In this document: one piece after another, positions 13,270 to 21,738 of the stretch
Layout of the letters: each line of letters begins with the position of its first letter
Numbering within the stretch: the stretch's first letter is position 1
NCBI RefSeq assembly: GCF_006088715.1
Contig: NZ_CP030771.1
Coordinates: 8,430,001 to 8,494,000 of the forward strand
Length of the DNA: 64,000 bases
Direction of reading: 5' to 3'
Source: Streptomyces sp. YIM 121038
Lineage (GTDB): Bacteria > Actinomycetota > Actinomycetes > Streptomycetales > Streptomycetaceae
The notes under the pieces: model-generated
What the model saw: only the letters and a program-made list of their open reading frames with translations
Told to the model about the DNA's origin: nothing
Databases searched by the model: none
Translations under genes and position numbers: made by a program

Positions 13270-13746
13270 CGTGGTCCTTACCTGTTTCTCTGCGTGGGGT
13301 CCGTCACCACATGATGGCGGACTTCGTCGCAGGGCGTTGGAGCACAGCGGCACTACTCCGCCACAGCCGGGGCGGGTCGAGGCGCGCAGCTTCCCGGTCT
13401 CGTCGTCGTTGGAGGTCAGGTGCGCCATGGCTGCTCCTGCGCTCGGCTGCAGAGCCGGTGCTAGCGCAGCGGGCCCGCGCGGCGGCACCCGTTCGGCAGA
13501 CTCCACGGGTGTGAGGGCGGGGGAGGACGCGGTGAAGGTGCCCCTCGCCTCCCGCAGCTGCGTGTGCTCGACCCGTGTGTGCTCGGTCCTTGTGCGCTCG
13601 ACTCGTGTGCGCTCGCGTCCGACGGTTAGCGCGGCCTTTCGGTCCGCGCTGAATCGGCCCTCGTCGTCCCGGCCGCCGCGAGGTCTTCTCAACGAGGTCC
13701 TGGCGGGGTGACGCTGGTGCCGTCCTTGCCGCAGGGGGAAGGAGAC
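13270..13746. other. Gap upstream of the ferredoxin, no gene recognised
   Basis: This 477-bp stretch separates the divergent ferredoxin and small-peptide genes and must hold both promoters. Open frames run through it on both strands, but they are low-complexity Arg/Ser/Thr-rich shadows. A run of GTGTGCTCG-like repeats around 13560-13610 gives spurious repetitive translations. No domain was recognised. Confidence 0.4.
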
Positions 13747-13899
13747 ATGCCGGTGTCCAGCCCAACGGTCATGGTCCCGGGGCTGCAGGATCCCGAGGAG
13801 ATCCCGCAGCCCGCCGAACTTCAGCTGCCCTCGCCAGGCGGCCACCAGGACGACGACCAGTCGCCGCCCGCCGATCCCGGGACCGGCGACCAAGCGTGA
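13747..13899 (+). CDS. 50-residue Pro/Asp/Glu-rich peptide, coupled to a methyltransferase
   Basis: A short frame with an excellent ribosome site (GGAAGGAG, 13738-13745). The product starts MPVSSPTVMVPGLQDPEEIP, has no cysteine, and ends in a Gln/Asp/Pro-rich tail with DDDQ. Its TGA overlaps the GTG start of the next gene (GTGA), so translation is coupled. The following gene is a protein-isoaspartate-methyltransferase relative, a family that modifies some ribosomal peptides. The peptide could therefore be a RiPP precursor, but no known leader motif (for example FxLD) is present. A simple leader peptide is the alternative. Confidence 0.5.
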   Translation: MPVSSPTVMVPGLQDPEEIPQPAELQLPSPGGHQDDDQSPPADPGTGDQA

Positions 13900-14766
13900 G
13901 CACGTCCACAGCCGCCGTCGACTTCCCGGTGCTGCGCGCCGACTGTGCACAGCTCTTGGACCAGCAGGGCTACTTCGCCGGCGCCGCGTGGCTGCGCATG
14001 CTGTTCCAGGCCGTGCCGCGCGAGGCCTTCGTACCGGATGGCGTGTGGTTGGAGGAGACTGATGCGCGGCAGCGCTGGGCCTTCCTCGACCGGGGCCAGG
14101 ACGCTCGGGGGTGGGCGAGCGCGGTCTACGCCCCGCACCGGCCGCTGATCACCCAGCTCGACGACGGCCGCATCCCGCCCACCGGCCCCGCGGCGGGCGA
14201 CTTCACCTCCTCGGTGTCCGCGCCGTCCGTGGCCATGCGGATGCTGCGCGAACTCAACCCCCCACCCGGGCTGCGAGGTCCTGGAGATCGGCACCGGCAG
14301 CGGCTACAACACGGCCCTGCTCGCCGCCTGCTGCGGCCCCGCCCATGTCACCTCGGTGGGGATCGCCCCCCAGCTCGCCGACCGGGCCCGGGCGCGCCTG
14401 GCCCAGGCTGGATGCCACCCGGCCGTGGTGGCCGGGGACGGCGAAGGGGGCGATCCGCCCGGCGCGCCCTACGACGCGATCATCTCCACCGCCTGCGTCT
14501 ACCGCATCCCGCCCGCCTGGCTCCAACAGCTGCGCCCCCAGGGCCTGCTCATCACGCCGCTTTCCACCCCCTTCGGCACCGACGCGCTGCTGAAACTGAC
14601 CGCGGACGGTCGCGGGGGAGGGGCCGGGCGGCTGGTCTGCGCCCTGCGGTTCATGCGCGTGCGCGGACAGCGCCGCCCCCAGCCCTGGAGCACCTACGGC
14701 TGGCCGAGCCTGCCCGGCATCGCCGCCGACGGCGAACGGCAGACGATCGCCCTGGCCCCCAGCTGA
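13896..14766 (+). pseudogene. Protein-L-isoaspartate-methyltransferase-like gene with one frameshift
   Basis: The 5' part encodes AAWLRMLFQAVPREAFVPDG and IPPTGPAAGDFTSSVSAP, features of PIMT-like methyltransferases found in RiPP clusters. At a run of six C (14258-14263) the frame changes. Deleting one C joins it to CEVLEIGTGSGYNTALLAA, the SAM-binding motif I, and to a continuous frame ending at 14766 (about 289 residues in all). Either this is a genuine inactivating slip, or a sequencing or assembly error in the homopolymer. The C-terminal half keeps the motifs expected downstream (DAIISTACVYRIPPAWLQQL). Confidence 0.75.
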
Positions 14767-15139
14767 GTACTCGCGCGCTACTTCCCGCCTGTCACGTAGC
14801 CCAGGGTGAACCCACTGCCTGACTGCGCGACCGTGATCTCTACGGAGTTGTGGATGCTCTCCGAAGGTCTGAGGGTTTTGCCCTGTGTCGGGTACTCCCG
14901 TCTCATCCACCTGCGGACCGCCGAAGACCACGAGTCGACCTCGAGCCGGTGCGGACGCTGCAGCCATGGCGAGCGCGGCGCTCGGAGTTCCTCCAGGCAA
15001 TGCCCGCCGTCGAACCAATGCTTCTGGTCCCGTGCGATGCTGCCCCTTTCGAGGCTGGTGCTGACCTTTTGCTGACACTCTTTTTGCTGACCCTCTTAGG
15101 GTTGAAATGGCTCTGAACTGCGAAAATCTTCCTGTAGTT
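14767..15139. other. Gap with TGCTGAC repeats
   Basis: No gene recognised. The right half is AT-rich for this genome and holds three direct TGCTGAC repeats (15059, 15070, 15085) followed by GGGTTGAAATGGCTCTGAAC. This resembles sequence found after integrase genes of some actinobacterial elements, so it may be the scar of an integrated element. That is only an impression. Confidence 0.35.
15059..15091. repeat. Three TGCTGAC direct repeats
   Basis: TGCTGAC at 15059-15065, 15070-15076 and 15085-15091, separated by T-rich spacers. Too short to be a satellite and irregularly spaced. It may be a protein-binding site or an element end. Confidence 0.6.
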
Positions 15140-15308
15140 GGGTGTGTGGTGGTACTTCATCGGCCGCACCCAGGCCGACATCGAACAGGCCCGCACCGAC
15201 TGGATGACGGGCACGCGCTTCGGCGAGGTGAAGGGCTACGACGGCGCACCGCTCCCGGCCCCGGAGCTGCCGCCGGTGGCGTTGAAGCCGCGAGGTCGCG
15301 TGCGCTGA
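15140..15308 (+). pseudogene. Pirin family C-terminal remnant
   Basis: The frame reads FIGRTQADIEQARTDWMTG, RFGEVKGYDGAPLPAP and ends with the stop at 15306-15308. This is the C-terminal tail of a pirin-family cupin (the RFG.V.GYDG..IPAP segment). No N-terminal cupin part is found upstream, so the gene is truncated to about 55 codons. Confidence 0.6.
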
Positions 15309-15429
15309 CCTGCGAGAATGTGGGTGCTCGGCGGCTCGGGGTGGGGGGTGAGGGCACCCGGCAGGGCGGATGCCCTCACCCCTGAGGAAGCGGCCTCCCT
15401 TCGCCCGCCGGTGGCCTCGGCGGCGTCGC

Positions 15430-15851
15430 GCATGACTCCAGCGTCGACGGGCGCCGGACATCGTGGCCGCCATCGCCACGCGACTGCCCGACCACGTGCA
15501 GGCGGTCGCCTTCCGCCCGGAGACCGGCCAGTTGGACCTGTGCCCTGCCTCCCCGGCCTACGCCCCCCAACTGCGGCTGATCGCCGCCTGCATCGTCGCT
15601 GCGGCCAACGAAGTGGTCGGTACTGATGCGGTGTGCGCCGTGCGGGTCCTGCGCGTCGGCGCCGCGGCCGCGCCCCGGACCGCACCGGGGGCCCGGCCCC
15701 GCCACGGGATGCCCCGCAGGTGCCGGTGAGGACCCGCGAGATGGGTTCGCCGGGTTTCCACCGGGCGCTCGCCGCGCACCAGGCCGTGGCGCCTCCGAGC
15801 AGTGTTGGCCCCTCGGTGGAGGTAGTGGTGGAACGGTCTGTGAGCGGCTGA
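15430..15851 (+). pseudogene. DUF721 (DciA-like) gene remnant with frameshifts
   Basis: One frame encodes DIVAAIATRLPDHVQAVAF, TGQLDLCPASPAYAPQLRLI and EVVGTDAVCAVRVLRVG, the core of Streptomyces DUF721 proteins. A second frame continues with GSPGFHRALAAHQAVAPP and VEVVVERSVSG, the expected C-terminal region, ending at 15851. The N-terminal half is missing and the two pieces are in different frames, so this is a decayed copy. Confidence 0.6.
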
Positions 15852-15947
15852 AATCTGTGTGTCATGAAGGGAGATGGGTGGGCAGGATGCCCGTGGCGCC
15901 GAGCTGATCGGTGTCGTGAGGCTGAGGTGAGGAAGGCAGGGAAGGCC

Positions 15948-16322
15948 GTGGAGATCAGTGTTGCGGGCGGCGGGCGGGCTGCATCAGAAGGCGTACGGGG
16001 AGGCGGTGCCGCGCTGGGGAACGCGGCGGGGGCGTCGGCCCGGCAGAGGCGGCGGGTCCGGGGGCGGCTGCTGACCGGGCTCGCCCTGGTGGTGACTGCT
16101 GTGGTCGCGCCGGTGGCCCTGGCCGTGCCCGCCTCGGCGGCTCCGACCGAGACCTGTACCAAAGTCGGCCAACTGATTACCGACGACAGCGATCCCGCTG
16201 TCTTCTACGAGTGCGACGCCTTGCTTCAGCCCGAGCGGTTTGAGTGCCCTGAGGGTCTGGTCTTCAACATCCACACCTACCAGTGCGACTGGCCCGACAA
16301 CGTCGGCTCGCGCCGCACCTGA
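15948..16322 (+). CDS. Small secreted protein with a chitin-binding-like (CBM14) domain
   Basis: 124-residue protein. A basic N-region (RQRRRVRGR), a hydrophobic core (LLTGLALVVTAVVAPVALAV) and an ASA cleavage site form a Sec signal. The mature part of about 45 residues has four cysteines spaced as in peritrophin-A/CBM14 domains: TCTKVG, FYECDA, RFECPEGLVFN and YQCDWP. Such domains bind chitin or related glycans outside the cell. GTG 15948 follows AGGGAAGG; GTG 15927 is an alternative. It stands 66 bp before the EF-Tu-like gene with no obvious functional link. Confidence 0.75.
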   Translation: MEISVAGGGRAASEGVRGGGAALGNAAGASARQRRRVRGRLLTGLALVVTAVVAPVALAVPASAAPTETCTKVGQLITDDSDPAVFYECDALLQPERFECPEGLVFNIHTYQCDWPDNVGSRRT

Positions 16323-16388
16323 GCGGTCCCGGGGGCTCCTGCCCCAGCGCGTCGGCTCGAATCACCGCAGGTATGGAGGAGGAAGTTC

Positions 16389-17573
16389 GTGTCCATGGGG
16401 AAGTCCGAGAGCGCCAAGGCGCACGTGTATGTCGGCACGATCGGTGACACCGGCCACGGGAAGACGACGCTCACGGCCGCACTTGCCGCGGTGCTGGCCA
16501 AGACGTACGGCGGGGAAGTGCGCGCCGTCGACGAGGCCGGCAGCGCCCCGCAGGAGCCCACCCGCGGGATCACCCTCAACACCAGCTACGTCGAATACAA
16601 CACCCCGGTACGGCACTACTTACACATCGACTTCCCCGACCACGCCCACTACGCCCAGAACATGCTCACCGGCGTGGACCACCTGGACGCCGCGATCCTG
16701 GTCGTCTCCGCGGCCGACGGCCCGATGTCCCAGGCCCGCGAGCAGATCCGGCTCGCCCACCTCGTCGGCGTACGCGCCCTTGTGGTCTTCCTGAACAAGT
16801 GCGACCTGGCCGAGGACGAGAAGCGGCTCGAGCGGGCCGAGACGGCAGTCCGTGACCTGCTCCACGAGTTCGGCTTCCCGGCTGAGGACACCCCCGTGGT
16901 CCGCGGCTCCGCGCTCAAGGCGCTGGAGGGGGACGTGGAGGCGGAGGCGAAGGTCATCGAACTGGCGCAGGCGCTCGATACTCACATTCCCGACCCCGGG
17001 CGTGCGGTCGACGGGCCGTTCCTGCTGCCCATCGAGGACGTCTTTGCCGTGCCCGGGCGCGGCACCGTGGTCACCGGCCGGTGTGAGCGCGGCACCATCA
17101 AGGCCGGTGACGAGGTCGAGCTCGTCGGTTTCAGGGATGCCCGCAAGAGCACCTGCGCGGGCGTCGAGGCCTCCCGCAGGCACCGCGACGAGGGCCGGGC
17201 CGGTGAGAACATCGGTGTGCTCCTGCGCGCCATCACACGTGAGGAGATCGACCGCGGCCAAGTCCTCGCCACGCCCGGCACGGTCACCGCGCACACCAGG
17301 TTCGAGGCCGAGGTCTACGTCCTGAGCCAGGACGAGGGCGGGCGGACCACTCCCTTCTCCACGGACTACCGCCCCCAGTTCTACTTCCGCACCACCGACG
17401 TCACCGGCGCCATCGAACTGCCCGACGGCGTCGAGACGGTCCTGCCCGGTGAGACCGTCCAGATGACCGTCACCCTGGTCCACCCCATCGCGATGGAGGA
17501 TGGCCTGCGCTTCACGATGCGCGAGGGAGGCAGGACGATCGGCTCCGGGATCGTGGCCAGGACTCTCGCCTGA
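16389..17573 (+). CDS. tuf3: Divergent elongation factor Tu (EF-Tu3-like)
   Basis: 394-residue translational GTPase with GTP-binding domain (1-210), domain II and domain III of full EF-Tu length. G1 reads [12 protein letters not shown] (normally GHVDHGKTT), G4 is NKCDL, and G5 is [10 protein letters not shown]. The G3 motif is unusual: DFPDHAHY at residues 81-88 instead of DCPGHADY, so the switch II glycine is Asp84. Streptomyces carry a divergent second or third tuf gene linked to stress or elfamycin resistance; this protein fits that class. GTG 16389 follows GGAGGAGGAAG. It is monocistronic. It may be a specialised or regulated factor rather than the housekeeping one. Confidence 0.88.
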   Translation: MSMGKSESAKAHVYVGTIGDTGHGKTTLTAALAAVLAKTYGGEVRAVDEAGSAPQEPTRGITLNTSYVEYNTPVRHYLHIDFPDHAHYAQNMLTGVDHLDAAILVVSAADGPMSQAREQIRLAHLVGVRALVVFLNKCDLAEDEKRLERAETAVRDLLHEFGFPAEDTPVVRGSALKALEGDVEAEAKVIELAQALDTHIPDPGRAVDGPFLLPIEDVFAVPGRGTVVTGRCERGTIKAGDEVELVGFRDARKSTCAGVEASRRHRDEGRAGENIGVLLRAITREEIDRGQVLATPGTVTAHTRFEAEVYVLSQDEGGRTTPFSTDYRPQFYFRTTDVTGAIELPDGVETVLPGETVQMTVTLVHPIAMEDGLRFTMREGGRTIGSGIVARTLA

Positions 17574-17719
17574 CGCAGGCGGGCAGCGAGAGCGGGCGGG
17601 GGCCCTGCCGGCCGGGCGCCCACCCGCCACTGCCGGTGCGAATCCGGTCCACGGCCAGGGCCGTGTGGACACCACCACTCCGACCCCGGCCGCGCGGCCG
17701 GGATGCCTGGCTGAGCAGG

Positions 17720-18742
17720 TCAGGGGAGGGTGATGCCGGGGGCGCCGTCGATGGTGGTGATGTCGCCGGTGAGGGTTCCGTCGTTGCCCAGACCCGCGTC
17801 GCCGCCGGGGCGTCCCGGGCCGCCGTTGCCGCCCCGGACCGTGCCTGCGGGCAGGGCGGGGCCGGTGACGAGGAGGTGGTCGTCGTTGCCGTCGCCTCCG
17901 TGGCCGCCTTCCGAGCCCTGGTGTCCGGCCCTGCCGCCGTTGCCGCCGCGGATGTCCACGGTTCCGGCGACCTCGGTGGTTCCGTCGTTGCCATGGCCTC
18001 CGTCGCCGCCTTCACCGGCGGCGGTGGCGTGCCCGCCGGGGCCGCCGGTGAGCACTGCCCGGTTGCCCGGGTGGCCGAGCAGGTGGATGTCGCTGTTGTT
18101 GCCGTCGCCGCCCGCGCCCCCGTCGGCGTCCGGGTTGTTGGGCACCGTTCCGTTGCCGCCGCGGCCGCCGGTGGCGGTCACGGTGCCCTGGGCGGTGATG
18201 GTGCCGTCGTTGCCGTGACCGCCGACGCCGCCGTCCCCCACACGGAGCCCGCCGTGGCCGCCATTGCCGCCGGTGACGGTGATGGTGTCGATGCCGCCTC
18301 CGCCGAGGATGGTCCGGTTGTTGCCGTCCCCACCGTTTCCGCCGTCGTCGCGCACGGCGCCGTCGTCGCCTCGGCCGCCGGTGACGGAGATGATGTCATT
18401 GCCGGGGCCGCCGTCGATGGTTCCGTCGTTGCCTATCTGCCCGTTGGCACCCAAAGTGCCCGAGGGAGACTCCCCCCGCACGGTGATGGTGTCATCGCCC
18501 GCGCCGGCGTCGATGGAAGTACCGAGGACGACGCCTTCCCAACAGAGGATCCTGTCGTCGCCGCTGGTACCGGAGATCACCGGCCCCGACACCTCCACGG
18601 AGTTGACGGTGCAGGTGATCGACGCAGCCGACGCCTGGCCCGGCAGAGCGATCACCATGGCACATCCCGCCACCAGAGCAGAGGCGGCCGAGAGCGTGGC
18701 TCGCCACGAAACAGAGCGGACGGACAGACGGTGCACGGACAT
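17720..18742 (-). CDS. Secreted glycine/aspartate/asparagine-rich repeat protein
   Basis: 340 residues. A signal peptide (residues 1-39, ending GQASA) precedes a short domain with two cysteines (ITCTVN, RILCWE) and then about 270 residues of repeats built from G(G)xGGxGxxGNDGTI and GGPGNDxIxVTGG units. These resemble hemolysin-type beta-roll repeats, but the classical GGxGxDxLx nonapeptide is loose, so calcium binding is uncertain. The ATG at 18742 follows GGGGAGGA at 5 bp. Role unknown; surface or spore-associated structural protein is possible. It is transcribed convergently with tuf3. Confidence 0.75.
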   Translation of the reverse strand: MSVHRLSVRSVSWRATLSAASALVAGCAMVIALPGQASAASITCTVNSVEVSGPVISGTSGDDRILCWEGVVLGTSIDAGAGDDTITVRGESPSGTLGANGQIGNDGTIDGGPGNDIISVTGGRGDDGAVRDDGGNGGDGNNRTILGGGGIDTITVTGGNGGHGGLRVGDGGVGGHGNDGTITAQGTVTATGGRGGNGTVPNNPDADGGAGGDGNNSDIHLLGHPGNRAVLTGGPGGHATAAGEGGDGGHGNDGTTEVAGTVDIRGGNGGRAGHQGSEGGHGGDGNDDHLLVTGPALPAGTVRGGNGGPGRPGGDAGLGNDGTLTGDITTIDGAPGITLP

Positions 18743-18856
18743 GCGAATCCTCCCCAAGACGGCAACCCAGCAGGCAGGAGCACCAAGAGAACCCGCCCGC
18801 GCGACCGAGTTCACCCCAGTCACGCGATCATCCCTGCCCCCGCGAGCACCCGACTA

Positions 18857-19168
18857 AGGCCTGTCCGATAGGTCTGCTCCCTTCGATGCCGGGTGGTGAA
18901 TCAACCGGGCTGCCGGGACGCGAACTGGAGCGTGGCCTCGCGGGCTTTCTCCCGGAAGGCCGGTGAAGCCTTGCGGCGGCTTCCTGACCACAAGGTCGCG
19001 TTCCTTCGGCAGCCGCTGCTCGGCTTTAGCGCTCATGGGCTCGCTCCATGCGGCTTGACCTTGGACGAGGTCACCGTACGACTCGTGCTCCCTGCCGGGA
19101 CGCCTGGACCGCGAGGTAGTCCGAACATCGCCCCTGGCTCCAAGACTGGAAACCCATCGGACAGGCCC
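18857..19168. mobile_element. About 310-bp element with terminal inverted repeats (MITE-like)
   Basis: GGCCTGTCCGATAGG at 18858-18872 and CCCATCGGACAGGCC at 19153-19167 are inverted copies with one mismatch. The approximately 280 bp between them encode no transposase. Such a structure fits a non-autonomous element or an IS deletion derivative. No clear target-site duplication is seen. Confidence 0.55.
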
Positions 19169-19224
19169 TGGTCCAGGGACGTCCCGGCCGCAGCGGCCCT
19201 GACCGCCCGTCGCCTCACGGGCCC

Positions 19225-19640
19225 TTGGCGGAGATGATCAATCCTCTGGAGACCACACCTTCCGGCGGCCGCGTGGTGGCCGCGGCGTCTTCGCACTCAT
19301 CCCCCAGGCCGGCTACCGCCACCGCGCCGGACCGCGCCACGGCCACGCTCGAAGGACGCTCCCCACCAGCTGGCGGTTTCGCCTGGGACGCCGGGCGGCG
19401 TGAGGCCTACGCCAACGACCAGGGCTCCCCGGACACGCTGATCGCGGTGTCGGCCGCCTCCAACCGGTCCAAGGCCGACAAGGACCCGGCCGAGTGGATG
19501 CCCTCCGACGGCTCGTACCACTGCACGTACACCGCGACCTGGGTGGCCACCAAGCCGTGCTGGAGCCTGGCCGCGGGCGATCGCGAAGGCTCAGCGCGAG
19601 TTCATGGCGATGGTGGAGCCGGGCGAGCTGGACGCGGACC
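19225..19640 (+). pseudogene. HNH endonuclease (DUF1524-type) remnant
   Basis: The frame contains AWDAGRREAYANDQGSPDTL, IAVSAASNRSKADKDPAEWM and YHCTYTATWVATK, the C-terminal half of secreted Streptomyces HNH-family endonucleases. The N-terminal half with signal peptide and first HNH histidine is missing, and downstream the frame drifts into low-complexity sequence. The piece stands between a transposon-like element and unassigned DNA. Confidence 0.6.
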
Positions 19641-20189
19641 CGGCCCGGCGCGGCATCCGTGCTCGCCCTCGCCGCGCTCGCGGGTCCCGGCCCGGTGCCG
19701 CGCCGGTAGAAGTCGCGCGGCGAGCGCGGCGGGCTCACCCAGCTGGGCGGCCGCCGTCCGCCACGCGCGGGTCACCGTGGTCCGGGCACGCACCGTCCGT
19801 ACGGCACGCTGGGCACGTACCTGCCCCTGGTGCTTCGCGCCGCCAGGTCCCAGGTCCTGAAGGCTCGTTGAGGTCGTGTTTCCTGATGGTCGCTCACCTC
19901 GTCGACGGCGTGCGGTCGTTCGGTGTCGAGCTCGGCGTGCCAGCGGTCGGGTTCGCCGCGGCCTGGTCGTAGGAGAGGCCGACGTCGTCCGCGAACATCG
20001 CCAGGGTTTCGCGGACCCCGGGCCCCTCTCCGGCGTCCGCTTGGGAACTGCCGTGCCGTGCGGCGGCGTCGGCTCTCCCTGTCGGTGGCGGGCCCCGTTT
20101 CCAGGTGGCCCGCCCTCACCGATGCTCGCGGTCCGGTCCGGGCTCGACTGTCGTCCCTCGTAGCCGTGGAGCGTCTCTCCCTGTCATAA
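19641..20189. other. Gap before the SDR gene, no gene recognised
   Basis: Open frames on both strands are short and overlap one another without ribosome sites. The end of the HNH remnant probably reaches into this region in shifted frames (MAMVEPGELDADPARRGI is one piece). Otherwise I see nothing. Confidence 0.4.
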
Positions 20190-20205
20190 GTCTACAGCTG
20201 TATAC
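20190..20205. promoter_or_regulatory. 16-bp palindromic operator upstream of the SDR gene
   Basis: GTCTACAGCTGTATAC is a palindrome with one mismatched pair and a perfect TACAGCTGTA core. It lies 70 bp before the SDR start in an AT-rich promoter-like patch. A TetR regulator is encoded convergently just after the SDR gene, so this is a plausible TetR site. Confidence 0.5.
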
Positions 20206-20275
20206 GTACGTGCCGGACACCTCGCAGCACCACGGAGCGGGGCCCCGCAAGCGGGCCTCTGAGAGGGAACACGAG

Positions 20276-21076
20276 ATGAACCTCAACCTCACCGGCAAGC
20301 GCGCGCTCGTCACAGGTTCGAGCGCGGGTCTTGGCATGGAGACCGCGAAGCTGCTGGCGGCCGAAGGGGCCGCCGTCGTGGTCCACGGCCGGGACGAGGA
20401 CCGGACGGAGAAGGTCGCGCGGCAGATCCAAGAGACCGGCGGGACGGCCGTCGCCGTGGTCGGTGACCTCGCTGACGACCGCGCCGCCGCCGACGTGGCC
20501 CGCGCCGCCACCGCGGACGGGCCCGTCGACGTCCTCGTCAACAACGCCGGTTTCTACCGCCACTTGTCCTGGGCCGAAGCCACCCCCGAGGAGTGGCGCG
20601 ACACCTACAACGTCAACGTCGTCTCGGGCGTCCGGATGATCCAGCACCTGGTCCCCGCCATGCGTGAACGCGGCTGGGGACGTGTCGTCACCATCGGCGG
20701 CGGGCTCGCCTCACAGCCGATGAACACCCACCCCCAGTACAACGCCACCCTGGCCGCGCGGCACAACCTCGCCGTCTCCCTCGCCCGCGAACTCAAGGGC
20801 ACCGGCGTCACGTCCAACGTCGTCTCTCCCGGAGCGATCCTCGTCGAGGCCACCAGGGACCTCGTCACCGGCATCGGGCCCGCCCGCGGCTGGGGCCGGA
20901 CCTGGGACGAGATCCAGCCCAACGCCGTCCAGGCCCTCATCCCCAACGACCAGGAACGCTTCGGCGAACCCGAGGAGGTCGCCGCAGCCGTCGCCTACCT
21001 CTGCAGCGACTACGCCCAGTACATCAGCGGAGCCACGATCCGCGTCGACGGCGGACTCGTCCGCTCCGCCTTCTGA
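20276..21076 (+). CDS. Short-chain dehydrogenase/reductase
   Basis: 266-residue classical SDR. The cofactor motif is TGSSAGLG (the TGxxxGxG pattern), followed by NNAG. The usual catalytic YxxxK motif is altered: the segment reads YNATLAARHNLAVSL, with tyrosine present but alanine or arginine near the lysine place, so catalytic competence is uncertain. Arg-Asp after beta2 (HGRDEDR) suggests NADP preference. The C-terminal YISGATIRVDGG is standard. The start follows GAGAGGGA. Substrate unknown. The pair with the convergent TetR suggests a small inducible unit. Confidence 0.85.
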   Translation: MNLNLTGKRALVTGSSAGLGMETAKLLAAEGAAVVVHGRDEDRTEKVARQIQETGGTAVAVVGDLADDRAAADVARAATADGPVDVLVNNAGFYRHLSWAEATPEEWRDTYNVNVVSGVRMIQHLVPAMRERGWGRVVTIGGGLASQPMNTHPQYNATLAARHNLAVSLARELKGTGVTSNVVSPGAILVEATRDLVTGIGPARGWGRTWDEIQPNAVQALIPNDQERFGEPEEVAAAVAYLCSDYAQYISGATIRVDGGLVRSAF

Positions 21077-21114
21077 GCACGCACCCCGCCACTCCGCCTG
21101 CCGACGACGGACGG

Positions 21115-21738
21115 CTAGCCGTCGGCGCCGTCGGGGCCGGGCCCGGACACCGATGTGCCGTCCGCCTCCTGGACCACCGGTTCGAGCATGCCGGTGAGGA
21201 GGGCCGTGAGGCGGTCGTCCTCATCGGCCGTGACGAGCGCGGTGGTACCGACAACGCTGCGCAGCAGCCACGTTCCGGCGACCAGCGCCAGGGCGAGCTG
21301 TGCGCGTACCTCGGCGTCCGAGCCGTCGAGCAGCGCTGCCAGCCTGGCGCCCACGTTGTCCTCCACGCCCTGCCGGACGATGCCCGCCGCCTCCGGATCC
21401 GGCGCCGAACGCAACAACAGCAGGAACGGATCGAGTTGCTCCGCGCCGGAGGCGGTGCGCTCGGTGAGCGTGTGGGCGATCGCGCCCGCCAAGCCGGTGC
21501 GTTCGTCGCCGACGACGGTCGGAGGTGCGAAGGAACGAGCGACGGCCTGAGCGAACAGGCCCTCCTTCGAGCCGAAGTAGCGGTTGATCATCATCGCCGT
21601 CACACCCGCCCGCTCGGCGATCCGGCGCACCCCGGCCCCGGCGTACCCGTGCTCGGTGAACTCCACGACCGCGGCGGCGAGGATCGCCTCGCGCGTCGCG
21701 GCGGCGTCACGCCTACGGGCGGGAGGTGCGGTGCTCAT
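21115..21738 (-). CDS. TetR-family transcriptional regulator
   Basis: 207 residues. The N-terminal helix-turn-helix reads TREAILAAAVVEFTEHGYAG, VRRIAERAGVTAMMINRYFGS, a typical TetR pattern. The C-terminal ligand domain resembles the TetR_C group with QLDPFLLLLRSAPDPEAAGIVRQG. The gene is convergent to the SDR gene with a 38-bp gap. Its 5' end overlaps the 3' end of the next minus-strand gene by 26 bp, so it may be cotranscribed with that operon. The likely target is the palindrome before the SDR gene. Confidence 0.85.
   Translation of the reverse strand: MSTAPPARRRDAAATREAILAAAVVEFTEHGYAGAGVRRIAERAGVTAMMINRYFGSKEGLFAQAVARSFAPPTVVGDERTGLAGAIAHTLTERTASGAEQLDPFLLLLRSAPDPEAAGIVRQGVEDNVGARLAALLDGSDAEVRAQLALALVAGTWLLRSVVGTTALVTADEDDRLTALLTGMLEPVVQEADGTSVSGPGPDGADG

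Noticed and set aside
15059..15110. Integrase attachment site.
   Set aside because: No integrase, tRNA or matching second site is in the window, so the repeats are reported only as such.
17720..18742. Plus-strand frame opposite the glycine-rich gene.
   Set aside because: The minus strand has a signal peptide and ribosome site; the plus-strand product is Val/Ala/Pro repeat shadow.
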